A DNA stretch of 64,000 nt from Fagopyrum homotropicum (GCA_033239125.1 BSWB01000005.1:99447994-99511993); one strand, 5' to 3'; shown: positions 31,264 through 46,773, counted from the first letter of the stretch. Numbers and translations: made by a program. Notes: generated from the letters alone by a model not told the origin.

Positions 31264-31498
31264 GATGGAAGACAACACAAATGTTTTATCGTACCTATAT
31301 TTGTTAGTTTAGCAATGCATATGAAAAATCTCAAAAACTAAAAATGAAGAATGCAGTATATCGAAATGTCGGATCATATTTCTCCCCCTTTGTCTTTCAA
31401 CAAGGGAGAAAAAACAGTCAAATCAAGGAGTCTTAAGATACGATTACAGATCCAAAAACAAAAGTATTTTCACAAACCCCATAGAAAAACCAGTCAGC

Positions 31499-32881
31499 TT
31501 AAAACTCCTCATAGAACTTCCTCTTTCCTTTGGATGAAGTTTTCTTATAACGCCAATCATCCATTTCAGCTGCCAAACGTCTTCTCTTTTCTTCAGCTCT
31601 TCTCTGTTTAACTACTTCATACTCAACTTTGGGCAAGAACATCGGCTCTTCATGAGTTGGATACCAAATCGATTTATTCTGTACACGCCTTTTACAATTC
31701 ATCAACATATTCTCAACCTGCTCTTGAGTATGTTGAGCTACATCTTCAGGTATGGGCAAAATGCTTCCCATTGTAGTTAGTGTAAGAGCATTCATCAAAT
31801 ACATTTCATTGACTTTAGCATTTATGGTAACTAGCAACTTGAAATTTGTATCCATTCTCCTCTTGGTGTCAAATTGAAAATCAGACAATTAACGATTGAG
31901 ACAAACTATTTCTTTTTCACAACCCTCTAACCTGATTTCAGGAGTAGGAGAAGGTTTGACTTCTTCATTTGGATTTTGAGTAACTCCTTTTCCTTTTAAA
32001 GTCCATGTTCCTGCAAGAGTTTTCTCAATCCCCAAATGTTCTAAGCAATTCTCATCAATTTTGCTGTTAATAGACTGTCTTTCCTCAGAGGATGTATAAA
32101 TTCTGTAATAATCAAAGACCTTAGGCAACAAATTTCCATAAGACAAGGGAATAGATCTATTAGAGTTAATAGAATGCATCATATGGTTGAGAATCAGATT
32201 TGGCACATCTCTGGCCACATCAGACATAAGCAAATGAATTAATTCCAGAGATTGACCAGTCAGCAACTCTCTTGAGTTTGCACGAGGAACTACACATCGA
32301 ACTAGTATAATAAACACTATTTTAGCCTCTATGGTTAGAGATGTATGAGTAAGTTAACGTGAGGTTGAATTTGGAACCAGAATATTCTCCTTAGCAATAC
32401 GAACACTCTCTGATCTTGAAGGATAGTTGAATACAACATTGGTAGGAATTCCAAAAATTTCACTTAAAATAGGAGTGAGTGAAATCGGAGTACCTTTGAC
32501 TGAAGATTCAAGAGTAATACATCCTTTGTTCCTTTTTGTGGTGAGATTAACATAGAATAGTCTCGTGAGTCGTGGAAAAGCAAAATCTCCAGGGTTTAGA
32601 ACCTTCCAGATAATCGAACTCTTCAGCTTGTCTATGTAGGGTATCTTGAGGGTATCGAGAAAATTAGTATCCACCAAATCACACATACAGAGCGATTGAT
32701 TATGTAAAACATCAAGCCAAGATCCAAAAGCTTGAAAATTAACAAACCATGATGAGGGAAGACCGGTAGTCTGAGATGTATCCAGATCTTCAGAAGGTTT
32801 TTCTTGTTTAGCAATTGAAGAGTTCTGAACAACTTTCTTTTTGGAAGATGGAGGAGCAGATCTCTTGCTTCTGGGTGCCAT
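31499..32881 (-). pseudogene. Element C env-like 3' ORF with in-frame stops
   Basis: Starts MAPRSKRSAPPSSKKK (basic, Ser/Pro-rich). One reading frame runs through 32354, 32317 and 31888 with nonsense codons near 32354-32320 and at 31889-31891, giving about 460 residues if read through. The middle (WLDVLHNQSL, RLFYVNL, SEIFGIPTNVVF) resembles the 'putative plant transposon protein' ORF found 3' of pol in Sireviruses. The tail is Lys/Arg/Glu-rich with coiled-coil character. I see no clear signal peptide or membrane helix. Position and composition parallel the env-like ORF of the Athila elements, but I see no sequence similarity. Confidence 0.65.
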
Positions 32882-33119
32882 GAGGAAAGTTTGAGAGAGA
32901 AATCAAAGGATTTTGAAATAGGGTTTATTGTGAAAGGATAAAAAGATAGAGAAGGTAGGTCCTTTTTAACAGGGATATAACAAAATCTTTGAGAAAATCA
33001 AGCTTTTAAAACAATAAAATCAAATCTTTTTCAAACAAAAGATTTATTAAAAATATTTTAAGAATTAAAATATCTAAAAGATATTAATTCTTAAAAGATC
33101 CGTAAAGTTAATATACCCT

Positions 33120-33180
33120 GTAAGATATGTTTCAAGGCCCCTTGAATTTTATTTCAAGGCCCTTGAAAGCATCAATTGGG
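33120..33180. repeat. Copia palindromes between pol and the env-like ORF
   Basis: TCAAGGCCCCTTGAA and TTCAAGGCCCTTGAA occur within 40 bp, in the spacer between RNase H and the env-like ORF, the same relative place as the palindrome clusters of A and D. Confidence 0.75.
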
Positions 33181-33272
33181 CTGCATGCGTAGGAATAATT
33201 AAAACTAGTTTACTTCCCCTACGTTAATGCTTCCTTGTTCAACATACCAAGCTCTAATCTAATAAAATTAAA

Positions 33273-36200
33273 TTATTCCTCAGGAAGAGGCTCGGTAAAG
33301 ATATCTGCAATAGTTGAGATAAAAGAAATTGAAACATCACCTTTCTCAACATGATCACGTATGAAGTGATGCCTTACATCAATATGCTTAGTCCTTGAAT
33401 GCTGCACAAGATTTTTGGTTATAGAAATAGCACTAGTATTATCACATTTTATAGGAATACCTTTCAAGTGAAAGCCAAGGTCACAAAGTTGTTGAGCAAT
33501 CCAGAGAATTTGAGCACAACAGGCTCCTACAGTTATATATTCGGCTTTAGCTGTGGATAGGGCAACATAATTTTTCTTCTTGGAGTGCCAACTGGTTAGG
33601 GATGACCCTAAGAATTGGCAACATCCAGAAGTACTTTTTCTATCGACCTTATAACCTGCAAAGTCTGCATCTGAATAGCCAACAAGATGAAACGAGCTTT
33701 GACATGGGTACCATAACCCCAGATCTTAGTGCCATTGAGATACCGAAAAATTCTTTTCACAGCAATCAAGTGTGACTCTTTAGGATCAGCTTGAAATCTT
33801 GCACACATTCACACGCTAAACATAATGTCAGGACGACTAGTAGTTAGATACAACAATGAACCGATCATACCTCGATACTCCTTTGTACTACACTTTTGTC
33901 ATTCTTGTCATGATCTAGCGAAAGTGTTGAACTCATAGGAGTCTTTGCAACCTTAGATTGATCCATTTTCTACTTTTTAAGCAAGTCTTTAGTATACTTG
34001 CTTTGATTGAGAAAAATTCCTTTCTTTGCTTGTGTAACTTGAAGTCGAAGAAAGAAATTTAGCTCTCCCATTAAGCTCATCTCAAATTCCCTGCACATAA
34101 TATCTGAAAATTCCTTACAAAGGGAATCATTAGTAGCACCGAATAATATATCATCAACATAGATTTGTACTACTAGAATGTCGTTGCCTCTAGTTTTGAT
34201 AAACAATGTTTTATCAATCAAACCTCTTTTAAAATTGTTTTCAAGAAGATATTTAGACAATCTTTCATACCAAGCTTGAGGAGCTTGCTTAGGACCGTAA
34301 AGAGCTTTGTCTAATTTAAAAACATGATTGGGAAATTCATCATTTTCAAAACCAGGAGGTTGAGCAACGTAGACTTCTTCTTCTAAGAAGCCATTTAAAA
34401 AAGCACATTTACATCCATTTGAAAAAGTTTTATGCTCATGAAAGATGCAAATGCAAGTAGCATACATATGGCTTCTAACCTAGCAACTGGAGCAAAAGTC
34501 TCCTCATAATCAATACCTTCTTCTTGGTTATAACCTTGTGCTACAAGTCATGCTTTGTATGATTTTACCACTTTCATCCAATTTGTTTCGAAAGACCCAT
34601 TTCGTGGCAATAATTGATTGATGCTTTGGTCTTGAAGTAAGAGTCCATACCTTGTTCATTTAATTCATTTTGCATGGCAATAATTCATTTTGCATGGCAA
34701 TAATTCATTTTGCATGGAAATAATCCAATCTGGTTCTTGAATAGCTTGAATGTGGTTCTTTGGCTCGACAAGTGATACAAAGGCGGAGAAGGCACACTGA
34801 TTGTTCACTTTAGATCTAGTTTGAACTCCAGCTTTTGGATCTGAGATCACATTCTCTTGTAGATGATACGAGGAGTGTTGAACTTTTCTTCTTTTGACAG
34901 ATGAAGTAGATCTAGAAGGTTGAGCTGCATATTTTGACTTGATTCAGGTACCGTTTGTGTATTACCTGTTGTTCCAATCTCAAGGCCTTGAAGTTGGGTT
35001 TCAAGCCCTTGAAGTGGAGTTCTGTTATCACAATTTCCAGTTTCAAGGTCTTGAAGGTGTGTTTCAAGGTCTTGAGGGTTTTCTTTGGTATCTTGAATCT
35101 TTTTCTGCATATTCTTGTCTTGATCTTTAGGATCTTCCTCTTCATCTGAAATGTGAGCTTCTCTTTGATTCAGATTTAAATCTGCAAAACTCTCACTCAA
35201 AGTACCATTATTGCTTTCATAAAAATTAATATGAATGATTTCCTCAACAACTCTGGTACGTTTGTTATATACTCGATAAGCTTTGCTATTTGAAGCATAT
35301 CCAATGAATATAGCTTCATCACTACGTGCATCAAATTTCCCAAGATTGTCCTTGCCATTGTTGTGAACAAAACAAGTACATCCAAAGGGTTTGAAATATG
35401 AAATATTTGGCTTTCTTCCTTTAAAGAGTTCATAAGGAGTCTTTTTCAAAATAGGGCAAATTAAACATCTATTTAAAATATAATTTGCAGTGTTTACTTC
35501 TTCAGCCCAAAAACTTTTTGGCAAATTGTTTTCTAAAAGCATTGTCCTAGACATATCCTCAAGAGTGCGGTTCTTACATTCCACAACTCCATTTTGTTGA
35601 GGAGTTCTAGGAGCTAAACAATTATGAGAAATACCATATTTTGCACAAAACAAATCAAACTTTACTTGATCAAATTCTCTATCATGATCACTTCTTATAA
35701 AACGATTGGTAGGTTTTTCAAACTTTGTAACTCCTTACACAATTTTGAAAACTCAAATAAAGCTTCAGATTTTTCTCGTAGAAAAGATATCCTTGTAAAG
35801 TGAGAGAAACCATCCACTATAACAAGGATGTATTGTTTTTCTCTGGGAGATTTGACACGCATAGGTCCACAAAGATCCATGTGTAAAAGTTCAATGGATC
35901 GAGAAGAACTTTTCTTGGGTTTGAAGGAACCTCTTGTTTGTTTACCTTGTGTACACGCCTTACATATATCATTAACCTTACAATTTATGTCTGGTAACCC
36001 ACGTACCAAGTCTTTTGTAAGTAGCTTCTGCATGATGTGCATACTTACTTGACCAAGTCTTCTATGCAAAAACCTTGGATCATCAGTCAAGGCCTTTAGA
36101 CTTTCTAGCTTAGTTCCTGCAACTTGGTTAGTACTCAGAGAATAAACATTATTACATCTAGGAGCAGTAAGCAACACTTCTCCCATCTTTATGTCTTGAA

Positions 36201-36827
36201 CCTCATATTTTTCTGAATCAAACATGACTTTATTACCTTTATCACAAATTTGAGAAATACATAGCAGATTATATTTCAAGCCATCAACTAAATAAACATC
36301 ATCAATAAAATTGGATGAATTGTAGCAAATTTTACCAATGCCAATTATGTCACATTTTCCTTTATCACCAAGAGTAATAGTTCCAGATGATTGCTTCTTT
36401 AAATCTGAGTATAAAGAGCTTTTTCCACTCATGTGTCTTGAGCAACCGCTATCTAATATCCATTTGTGCTCCTTTACCTTGGTGATATCTTGCAAAACAG
36501 CAAACATCAACCTTTTCGGGTCGACCAAATGGCATATTTTGGTTCATACTCAGGTTCGATCATGTTTGGTGGTCTTGTACCTTTAGGAACCCAGATTTAT
36601 TTGACCTGTTTTCTTAGACATAAAGGATAGGTATTTCTGATGATATAAGGATCATTTCTTCTATAAGGACATGTAGATTTAACATGACCCTTTTTACAAC
36701 AGTAGAAGCATGTAGGGATATGAATGCTTCCTTTGGCCTTGACAAAAGTGGTGGTAGGTTTTCTAGGAAAGCTCCTATGATACCCTATACCATTTTTGTT
36801 AAGGGAAGATTGTTGTTCACCCATCAT
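33273..36827 (-). pseudogene. pol: Element C pol (second zinc knuckle, protease, integrase, RT, RNase H), decayed
   Basis: In element order: CCHC knuckle CFYCCKKGHVKSTC (about 36700); copia protease WILDSGCSRHMSG (about 36450); pre-integrase zinc region (LHRRLGQ...CKAC); integrase core with HMDLCGP, RSDHDREF (across a frameshift near 35690) and NGVVECKNR; a Glu/Asp-rich linker holding the C-family palindrome (34980-35085); RT with LNGFLEEEVY, LDKALYGPKQAP and YVDD (about 34150); RNase H (CDNTSAI, RTKHIDVRHHF). Frameshifts and stops separate at least six segments, so no active polyprotein is made. A 21-22-bp unit is repeated about three times at 34660-34730 in the RT N-terminal region. Confidence 0.85.
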
Positions 36828-36881
36828 TCTTTCCAGATTGGCTTTTGAACGAGTAAACTTAATTATTACTGTCTTCTGGTC

Positions 36882-38933
<2,052 letters not shown>

Positions 38934-38974
38934 GATTAGTCTCACTGATGGTTAAATCAATAAACGTGAGTCTA

Positions 38975-38986
38975 GCTCTGATACCA
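38975..38986 (-). promoter_or_regulatory. Element C primer binding site (initiator tRNA-Met)
   Basis: TGGTATCAGAGC in element sense, two bases after the LTR 3' end; it is complementary to the 3' end of plant initiator tRNA-Met, as in most copia elements. Confidence 0.95.
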
Positions 38987-38988
38987 AT

Positions 38989-39083
38989 TGAAGAACCGGT
39001 AGGTGAAATAAATAAGTTAAATGATACTCTAGAAGGGGGGTTGAATAGAGTATGGGAACTTTTCGCAAACCAAATCTCAAGGC
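38989..39083 (-). repeat. Element C 5' LTR, first 95 bp (plus-strand order) before element D
   Basis: TGAAGAACCGGTAGGTG and onward matches 30004-30098 almost exactly. It is cut at ...CTCAAGGC, the middle of a C-family palindrome, by the insertion of element D. The rest should lie right of the window. Confidence 0.92.
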
Positions 39084-40744
39084 TGTTAGCATGAAATACG
39101 ACTATATTTTAGGCACTTGTTTTAGTTGTTTTTCCCTCTTTATTGTGTTCTTAGATATGAGTTTGAAGCAATTGTGAGCTAGTTCACCCACTTTGTCGAT
39201 ATAGAGATCTACACTAGCTTCGTTTTGTTTTTAGGTGAATAAAGGCTTGGATTGGAGAAAAATGAGAAAGGAAAGAAGTATTTGATCATGCTTGATGGCA
39301 AGGGGATGCTTTGGAGAAGCTAAGAAAGGAGCATGAGTGAAGAATGTCACGAAACAAAGGAAAAAACAAGAGTTTTGGAAATCCACGCCCTAAATTACGG
39401 TCGTGGAATAGGATTTGAAGAACCACGCTCTAAATTACGGCCGTGGATTTGGCAACATGATCGAGAAGTGAGTTTGGAGCACAACAAAAAGTTACACGGT
39501 CTAAACAACGGCCGTGGATAGTTGTTCATGACCGTGATTTTGGTGATTTTATGACGTTTCATGATTGCCACGTCAACCACGCCATTGGGCTTTCTCGTAA
39601 CCCTATTTCGCCCTATAAAAAGGCTTGAGAAAGGAGTTTTCGGGACCCCCCGCTTACAGCTTCGCTTAGAGTTTTGGAGACGGCCTTATGGTTTCATTTC
39701 GACCTTGAGGATTGGAGATTTGTGAAAGACGTGATTTTTGAGAGGTTGTGTACTTCGGTACATTCTAGGGTTTTCATTGGGGAACGGATTGACATCCCGT
39801 TCTTTGTGGTTTCTCTAGATCATTGTGAGGATTTCTATTCCTACTTTTCCGAATTTATAAATATACTACTTTGTGTTCGGATTTCGAGATTGACTTTGAG
39901 TTATTATTGAGTTTTCGAGGGTTTTCATCTTTCATTCTTCTTAATTTGATTATTGATATGATGATGATGATTATTGGATAAAACCCTTTAGCAATTCTAA
40001 GGTGAAGGGTTGATAGTTGTGGCTTAGATGATGATAGATCGATCGTAAACAGATTGCACCCTGAGAGTGTGAGAAACCTCGTCGACAGCCTAAACCACGA
40101 CCTGTTCTTGAGTTCCACGGCTGTGATTCTTCAAGATCCAGCCGTGATTTCCTCTGTTTTACGACTTTTGATTTTGCTTTAATCCAAAGTTAAAGATTAG
40201 CTTTAACCTAGTCTTGGCTTGCCTTTTCTAGGTAGTAGTGAGACTCAACATCCTCTATTTTGATTTCGAGTGTCATAACCTTAACCGTTTTGGCTTATCT
40301 TTTATTCCTTGGGTTCGGGCATGGGTATTTGAGATTAATTCTTACCTTTAGATCCTTTCTAATTTCTATACTGCAGCCTCAACAACCTTTATAGAGAGAG
40401 TCTTTTGGTTATACATATAGGGTTTTGGAACTTCGCCGTACATAACCTTACCTTAGTTATACCTTTGCAACTTCAACTCTGTCCTTATATCTATAGAATA
40501 TCTTGAATCGATTGCCACAATTAGATACTTGGATCTTTAGGATTGCTGTTTTCACAATTATTTGCAAAGCTTCTATACTTTTGATTGCTCGATTATTCGA
40601 AACTGATTTTGTTTCACCAAGTCCCTGAGTTCGATACTTTGGAATACTTGCTTAACTACGCCGATCCATACACTGCTGGTTTGCTTGCTTTTGTTTCAGT
40701 TTTATAAATTAAAACTTATTTGCACGCACGCTTTTGGGTGAACA
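39084..40744 (+). repeat. Element D 5' LTR (1661 bp)
   Basis: It begins TGTTAGCATGAAATACG and ends CTTTTGGGTGAACA. Palindromes of the CCACGGCCGTGG type lie at about 39383-39540, directly upstream of a TATA box (TATAAAA, 39614-39620), with a second group at about 40095-40150 in the 3' half. Related to the B LTR. Confidence 0.93.
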
Positions 40745-40750
40745 AGTTTT

Positions 40751-40768
40751 TGGCGCCGTTGCCGGGGA
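40751..40768 (+). promoter_or_regulatory. Element D primer binding site (tRNA-Asp)
   Basis: TGGCGCCGTTGCCGGGGA, six bases after the LTR; exact complement to the 3' end of plant tRNA-Asp, the Athila-type primer. Confidence 0.92.
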
Positions 40769-40871
40769 TTTGGTCTAGACCAATTCCGGTTTTCGGTTGT
40801 CGAGCTTGGGAGCTTTTGCTCTTGTTATTTGATATCTGTTTGTGAGTTATTTTTACAGATTCTTTAGGTAT

Positions 40872-42930
40872 ATGTGAAAGACTAGATCTACCAAAGATCT
40901 AGTTCATTTCGATCCAGAACTTGAGAAAACTTTGAGAAGAAAGTTGAAAGAGAAAAAGATGGTTGAAAACAATGAGAGAAACATCCAAGCGGAGTTGGAT
41001 GAAGCTTAACTTCAACTTAAGTTGAGTGAGAAAGCTCGTTTGGACGAGTTAACAAGTTATCAATTCCAAATTGATGAGCTCAAAGCTATGATTCTGGACA
41101 TGAAGTTGGAGCTAAATGATGCTAAGAAGAAGAAGGTCAAGAAACCAACTAAGTCCACTAGAGTTCAATCATCCGATGATGAGGATGATGATATGCCGGA
41201 ATTAGAGGACATTGATCCGGTGATCCATCCCATTCGTAATAACCCAAGACCACCGGTTGTTGCTCGCTTTCCCGTTGGAGATGTGAGAGTTGCTAATGGA
41301 GGGGATGAACCATAGACTCTTGGGCAAAGGATGGATCCAATTCAGCAACCACGCCGTCTAGGTGTGAACTTCGGAGCTGAGGACATCTAGGAATTCAGTT
41401 TTAGCCCGCAAGTTATCACCATGGTTCGCCAAAGTCAATTTGGTGGAACTAGTGCTGAATCTCCACACCAACATTTGCAGAATTTTGAGATTCTCATGGA
41501 GACCTTGAAGCCGAAGAGGGCTACCAACAACAACTACAAGATCAAGACATTCTTCTTCTCTTTGAAGGACAAGGCTCTATCTTGGTATCAAGCTCTTCCA
41601 CCTGGAAAGCTTAACATATGGGAGGATCTATCTTCGGAGTTCCTCACTAAGTTCTTTCCGCCATCCAAAATGGCGGAGTTTAAAGGTAAGATAATGCATT
41701 TTCTATGAAAGCTAACGAAAGTTTGTTTCAATCATGGGAAAGATTTCAGGACCTCTTATTGGATTGCCCCCACCATGGCATTTCAAAGCTGGAGTTATTG
41801 GAGATTTATTACAAGGGGTTGGATGTGGACACACAATTCAACCTCCAATCTCTCTCTTGTGGTACATTCATGGACATGAGAGAGGATGACGCTTGGGACT
41901 TCATTGAGAAGCAAGCCCAAGTGATTGAGAAGTATTCCTACCGGAAGATAGAGCCGGGAGTCAAGCTAACACAAGCTGCACAAACTCAAATATTCTCCCT
42001 CAACACCGAAATCAAGGAGTTGAAGGAAATCATTAGAGTTGGCCTTCAAAAGCCAAAGGAGCAAGATGTTGACTACTTAGGAAATAACAACAACAACAAC
42101 CACTAAGGAAATAGGAACAACAATTGGAACAACAATTGGAACAACAATTGGAATAACAACAACAACCGAAATTCCAACAACAATTGGCGGTCCAACCAAC
42201 AACAAAATTCCGGTAATTCCTATCCAAATTCTGGAAATTCACTAACATATCCCTCTTCTTCTACCCCTTTGAAAAGCCAGGGGAAAACATCAAATGGTTC
42301 GAACAATAAGGAGAAGGAGAAGCCCGATCCTATGTTGGAGACGATCCTAGGAAAGCTCAAAGGGTTGGAGAGTTACATAACTTCGGTTGATAAAGCTCAC
42401 AAAGCTTTAGAAAACCATATGTTCAGCAAGGCCGGAGAAGTTCCTAGAGATCAAGGAAAGCTTCCTGGAAAGACGGAGGATAACCCGAAAGGAAGGCTGA
42501 TGACTATCACAACTAGGAGCGGTGTGACAACTACTGACCCGCAACCTAAGTTTGTGGAAGTCCCAGCTGAGAAAGGAAAAGATAAGGAGAAGGAGAAGGA
42601 AGAAGGAAGATATCTATGTTCCTCCTCCAGCTTACAAACCTCCTTTACCATTCCCGCAATCTAGAGCAAGAGCGAGTCTAGATAAACATTTCGGTAAGTT
42701 CATTGAACTCATGAGCAAACTGCATATTAATATACCTTTCATTGATGCAATTGTAGGTATGCCCGTTTATGGGAAGTTCTTAAAAGAGCTCCTCTCTAAC
42801 AAGAGAAAGCTAGAAGACTTTGGAGAAGTCAAGAGGAGTTCGGAATCTTCGGAGCTCATCAAAACAATGACTGAAAAGATGCCCCCAAAGCTGAGAGATC
42901 CGGGGTCAATTTTTCATTCAAATTGGAGTA
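40872..42930 (+). pseudogene. gag: Element D gag, broken
   Basis: ATG at 40872 is followed immediately by TGA (M-stop-KTRSTKDLVHFDPELEKTLRR; probably CGA to TGA), with another stop (TAA for CAA) near 41010. After a coiled-coil N-terminal part (41022-41315) and a frame break come the capsid-like gag core (NFEILMETLKP...FSLKDKALSWYQALPPG...FLTKFFPPSKM), a frameshift near 41700, then WERFQDLLLDCPHHGI...YYKGLD. The nucleocapsid-like part is Asn/Trp-rich (WNNNWNNN) with no CCHC knuckle visible. The tail (LDKHFGKFIELMSKLHINIPF) joins the protease region across a frameshift near 42910. Element F has the same plan. Confidence 0.82.
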
Positions 42931-45900
42931 GGAGAAGTCACATGTGACGCCCTTTGTGACTTGGGAGCAAGCGTAAGCATCATCCCGCTCTCCTGTGTAG
43001 GAAGATCGGTTTAGGTGAACCTAAACCGGTGAAGATGACGTTACACATGGCGGATCGATCCATAACTCGTCCCGTCGGTATCATTGAAGATGTCCCCGTC
43101 AAGCTCGGTAAGTTTTACATTCCAATTGATTTTGTTGTGCTTTACATTCCTGTAGATTGTCTGGTTCCGATCATACTCGGAAGACCGTTTCTTGCAACAT
43201 CCGGTTGTATATTAGATTGCAAGAATGCTAGATTAGCTTTCGACATAGTAGAAGAGAAGGTTGAGTTTGTTTTCTCAACTTTGGTGAAAGAGCCAGCTCT
43301 TGGCGAGGACATGTTCAATATCTATGACGAGGAAACGTCTAGAGAAGAAGTGAGCTCGATTATATTCAAAGATCCATTGCAAAAGGTCATAACCATGAGC
43401 ATCATGGAGAAGGGAGAAGAAGAGGATTGCAGTGATGAGATTAAAGCCTTGGAGGAGCTAAAGGAAGTGCAAGAGGAAGAGTTTGAAAAACTCTACGATG
43501 GCTCAAAAAATGTGAGAAACCACGGTCAGTCGTGCTATTCCACGGCCGTGGTTTCAACCAAGATGACCGTAACCAACTATTTTGAGAGCAACAATAAGTT
43601 ACACGGCCACAACCACGGCCGTGGAAATCATAATGGTGCCGTAATTGAGTTCCACGCCCTAAACCACGGTCGTGGAAGTAACAGTGGTGTCGTAATTTTG
43701 GGTATTTCTGAGAACAATTCCGTTTTTTTCACAAATGCTCTTGAGTCTTCTTCCATCACTCCTACACCCTTAGAGACTTCTAAGGAAGCGTCGGACACAC
43801 CTCAAGACTCATCAAAGGCATCAATAGCAATGGAATTGAAGCCACTTTCCACACATCTTCGGTATGCATTTCTTGGAACTAATTCTACTTTTCCCGTAAT
43901 TGTTAGTTCCGATTTAAATGAAGATGAACATGAGAAACTAATGGCTGTTCTAAGGAAACATAGGAAAGCCTTATGTTATACTATAGAGGATCTTGTAGGA
44001 ATTAAACCATCATTATGCATGGAAGATTTTAAGCCTTCACGACAATCTCAAAGACGGTTAAATCCGATCATGAAGGAGGTTGTCAAAAAGGAAATTCTTA
44101 AGTTACTTGACGCAAGAATCATCTATCCTATCTCCGATAGCAAGTGGGTGAGCCCCGTTCAAGTTGTCCCAAAGAAAGGAGGAATGACGGTTATTACCAA
44201 CAAGAACAATGAGCTCATTCCTACAAGAACCGCAACGGGATGGAGGATGTGCATTGATTATTGCAAGCTGAATAATGCAACTAGGAAGGATCACTTCCCG
44301 CTACCGTTCATTGATCAAATGCTTGAAAGGTTAGCACAACACTCCTATTTTTGCTATCTTGACGGTTATAGTGGTTTCTTCTAGATTTTGATCCATCCGG
44401 ACGATCAAGAGAAGACCACATTCACGTGCCCGTGGGGTACGTTCGCATATCGAAGGATGCCATTCGGGCTTTGCAACGCCCCAGCCACCTTTCAAAGGTG
44501 CATGATGGCCATCTTCTCGGAGTATATTGAGGAAATCATGGAGGTTTTTATGGATGATTTTTCTATTTATGGTTCCTCATTCAATAATTGTCTTTCTAAC
44601 CTCTCTCTTGTGCTGCAAAGGTGTGAAGACACTAACCTAGTTCTTAATTGGGAGAAGTTTCAATACATGGTTAAGGAAGGAATTGTATTAGGACACTTAA
44701 TCTCTAGTAGAGGGATTAAGGTAGACAAGGCTAAGATAGAGACCACATAAAAAACTTCCTCCTCCATCTTCGGTGAAGGGGATAAGAAGTTTTCTAGGAC
44801 ATGTTGGATTTTATAGACGATTCATCAAGGACTTTTCTAAGATATCGAAACCGCTAACTAATCTATTGATGAAGGATGTAGTTTTTGATTTTTTGCAAGA
44901 TTGTTTAGATGCCTTCTACAAGATCCGGGAAGCTCTCATTTCAGCCCCGATCATCCAACCTCCGGACTAGAATCTCCCGTTCGAGGTTATGTGTGATGCA
45001 AGTGACGTAGCCGTTGGAGCTATGCTGGGGAAAAAGAAGGAAGGTCGAACCCATGCTATCTATTATGCTAGCAAGACGCTAGATAAAGCGCAACTCAACT
45101 ACGCCACAACTGAAAAAGAGTTTTTAGCTATTATATATGCATTTGAAAAGTTTCGTTCTTATCTTGTAGGTGCGAAGGTAATTGTATACACGTACCATTC
45201 AGCGATCCGGTATTTACTCGCCAAGAAGGACCCGAAACCGAGACTGATTAGATGGATTCTTCTCCTACAAGAATTCAATCTAGAGATCCGCGACAAGAAA
45301 GGCTCGGAAAATTCTGTTGCGTATCATTTGAGTCGTCTACCACACATTGAAGATGATGATCTACACATAGATGACTCCTTCCCGGATGAGCACTTACACA
45401 TCATAGAGGAGTGCATCGACAAGATATCTAGAGGTAATTAACCTTGGTTTGTTGATTTTGCAAATTACTTGGTTTGTCAGGAAATACCTCCCGGATTATC
45501 CTATGCAGAAAAGAAGAAGTTCTTTAAGGATGTCCGGCAATATTTTTGGAATGAACCTCTACTCTTCAAGAAAGGTCCCGACGGCATCATTAGGAGATGT
45601 GTGCCGGAAGACAAAATGCAAAGTTTCATTCGTCATTGTCATTCACTACCTTGTGGAGGACACGCTAGTTCCAATAAAACTAGCGGTAAGGTATTGCAAT
45701 CCGGATTCTTTTGGCCTACTTTATTTAAGGATGTGCAAACCTTTGTTTCTTGTTGCGATGTTGCCAAAGAACAGGAAATATCTCTAGGAGAAACGAGATG
45801 CCTCTCAATAACATTCAGGAGGTGGAAATCTTTGACGTTTGGGGAGTAGACTTCATGGGACCATTCCCATCATCTTGTGGAAACCAATACATACTTCTAG

Positions 45901-46718
45901 CTGTAGATTATGTTTCGAGATGGGTTAAAGCTATTGCCTCTCCAACTAATAATGCCATGGTTGTTGTCAAGTTCTTTAATAGAACTATTTTCCCAAGGTT
46001 TGAGACACCACAAACCATCATTAGTGACGGAGGTTCACACTTCACTGCACGTCGTTTCGAAGCTCTACTAGCTAAGTATGGGGTGACTCACAAGATCGCC
46101 ACCCCCTACCATCCATAAACAAGTGGACAAGTGGAGATTTCGAATAGAGACATCAAGCGCATCCTTGAGAAGACGGTGTCAAAGACAAGGAAGGATTGGT
46201 CTTTGAAACTGGATGATGCACTATGGGCATATAGGACCGCATACAAGACTCCCATAGGAACAACACCTTACAACCTTGTGTATGGGAAGTCTTGTCATCT
46301 CCCGGTTGAGCTAGAACACAAGGCGTACTGGGCTGTGAAGTGGTTGAACTTCGGCATGAAGGAAGCGGGCGAGAAGCGCCTCTGTGACCTTAATGAGCTT
46401 CAAGAACTCCGCTTGAACGCCTATGAAAACGCCAAGATTTACAAAGAAAGGGCGAAGCGTTGGCATGATAAGCATATCATCCCAAAGGATCTCAAAGAAG
46501 GAGATCAAGTTCTCCTCTTCAACTCGAGACTTCGTCTCTTTCCAGGTAAGCTTAAATCTCGTTGGATTGGACCTTATCTAATCAAATGTATTTTTCCCCA
46601 TGGCGCAGTTGAAGTATGGGGTGAAAAGAGCGGAAGTTTCAAGGTGTATGACCAACGTCTTAAGAAGTATTCACCGGAGCTCCCGGTTGAGGAAATCGCT
46701 CCGATTGTCCTCGAATAA
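42931..46718 (+). pseudogene. pol: Element D pol (protease, RT, RNase H, integrase), broken
   Basis: Protease has CDLGASVSIIP (active-site Asp, near 42960) and IILGRPFLATSGC. A linker with NHGRG-type words is encoded by family palindromes (43515-43680). RT: KWVSPVQVVPKKGG, YLDGYSGFF, then TAG at 44382-44384 (CAG in A), FMDD (about 44550). RNase H: CDAS, EKEFLAI, TYHSA (Asp of TDHSA changed to Tyr) and VAYHLSR (VADHLSR in A), so two catalytic positions are mutated. Integrase: GGHAS, DFMGPF, SDGGSHF, a TAA at about 46117 (CAA in A), then VEISNRDIK. Further lesions: frameshift near 44750, TAG for TGG near 44970, stop at 45439, frameshift near 45770. Inactive. Confidence 0.9.
43515..43690 (+). 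repeat. D-family palindrome cluster in the protease-RT linker
   Basis: Two perfect CCACGGCCGTGG (43540-43551, 43613-43624) plus CACGGTC and CACGGTCGTGG variants. They are translated as HGHNHGRG-type peptides, at the place where A carries AAATCGTCCGATTT words. Confidence 0.85.
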
Positions 46719-46750
46719 ACTCAGGAACGATCTAGCTACGAACCCAAAAC

Positions 46751-46773
46751 AAGCGCTTCTTGGTAGGCAACCC
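46751..46773 (+). promoter_or_regulatory. Conserved post-pol block in element D
   Basis: AAGCGCTTCTTGGTAGGC followed by AACCC, 32 bp after the pol stop; one substitution relative to A. Confidence 0.6.
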
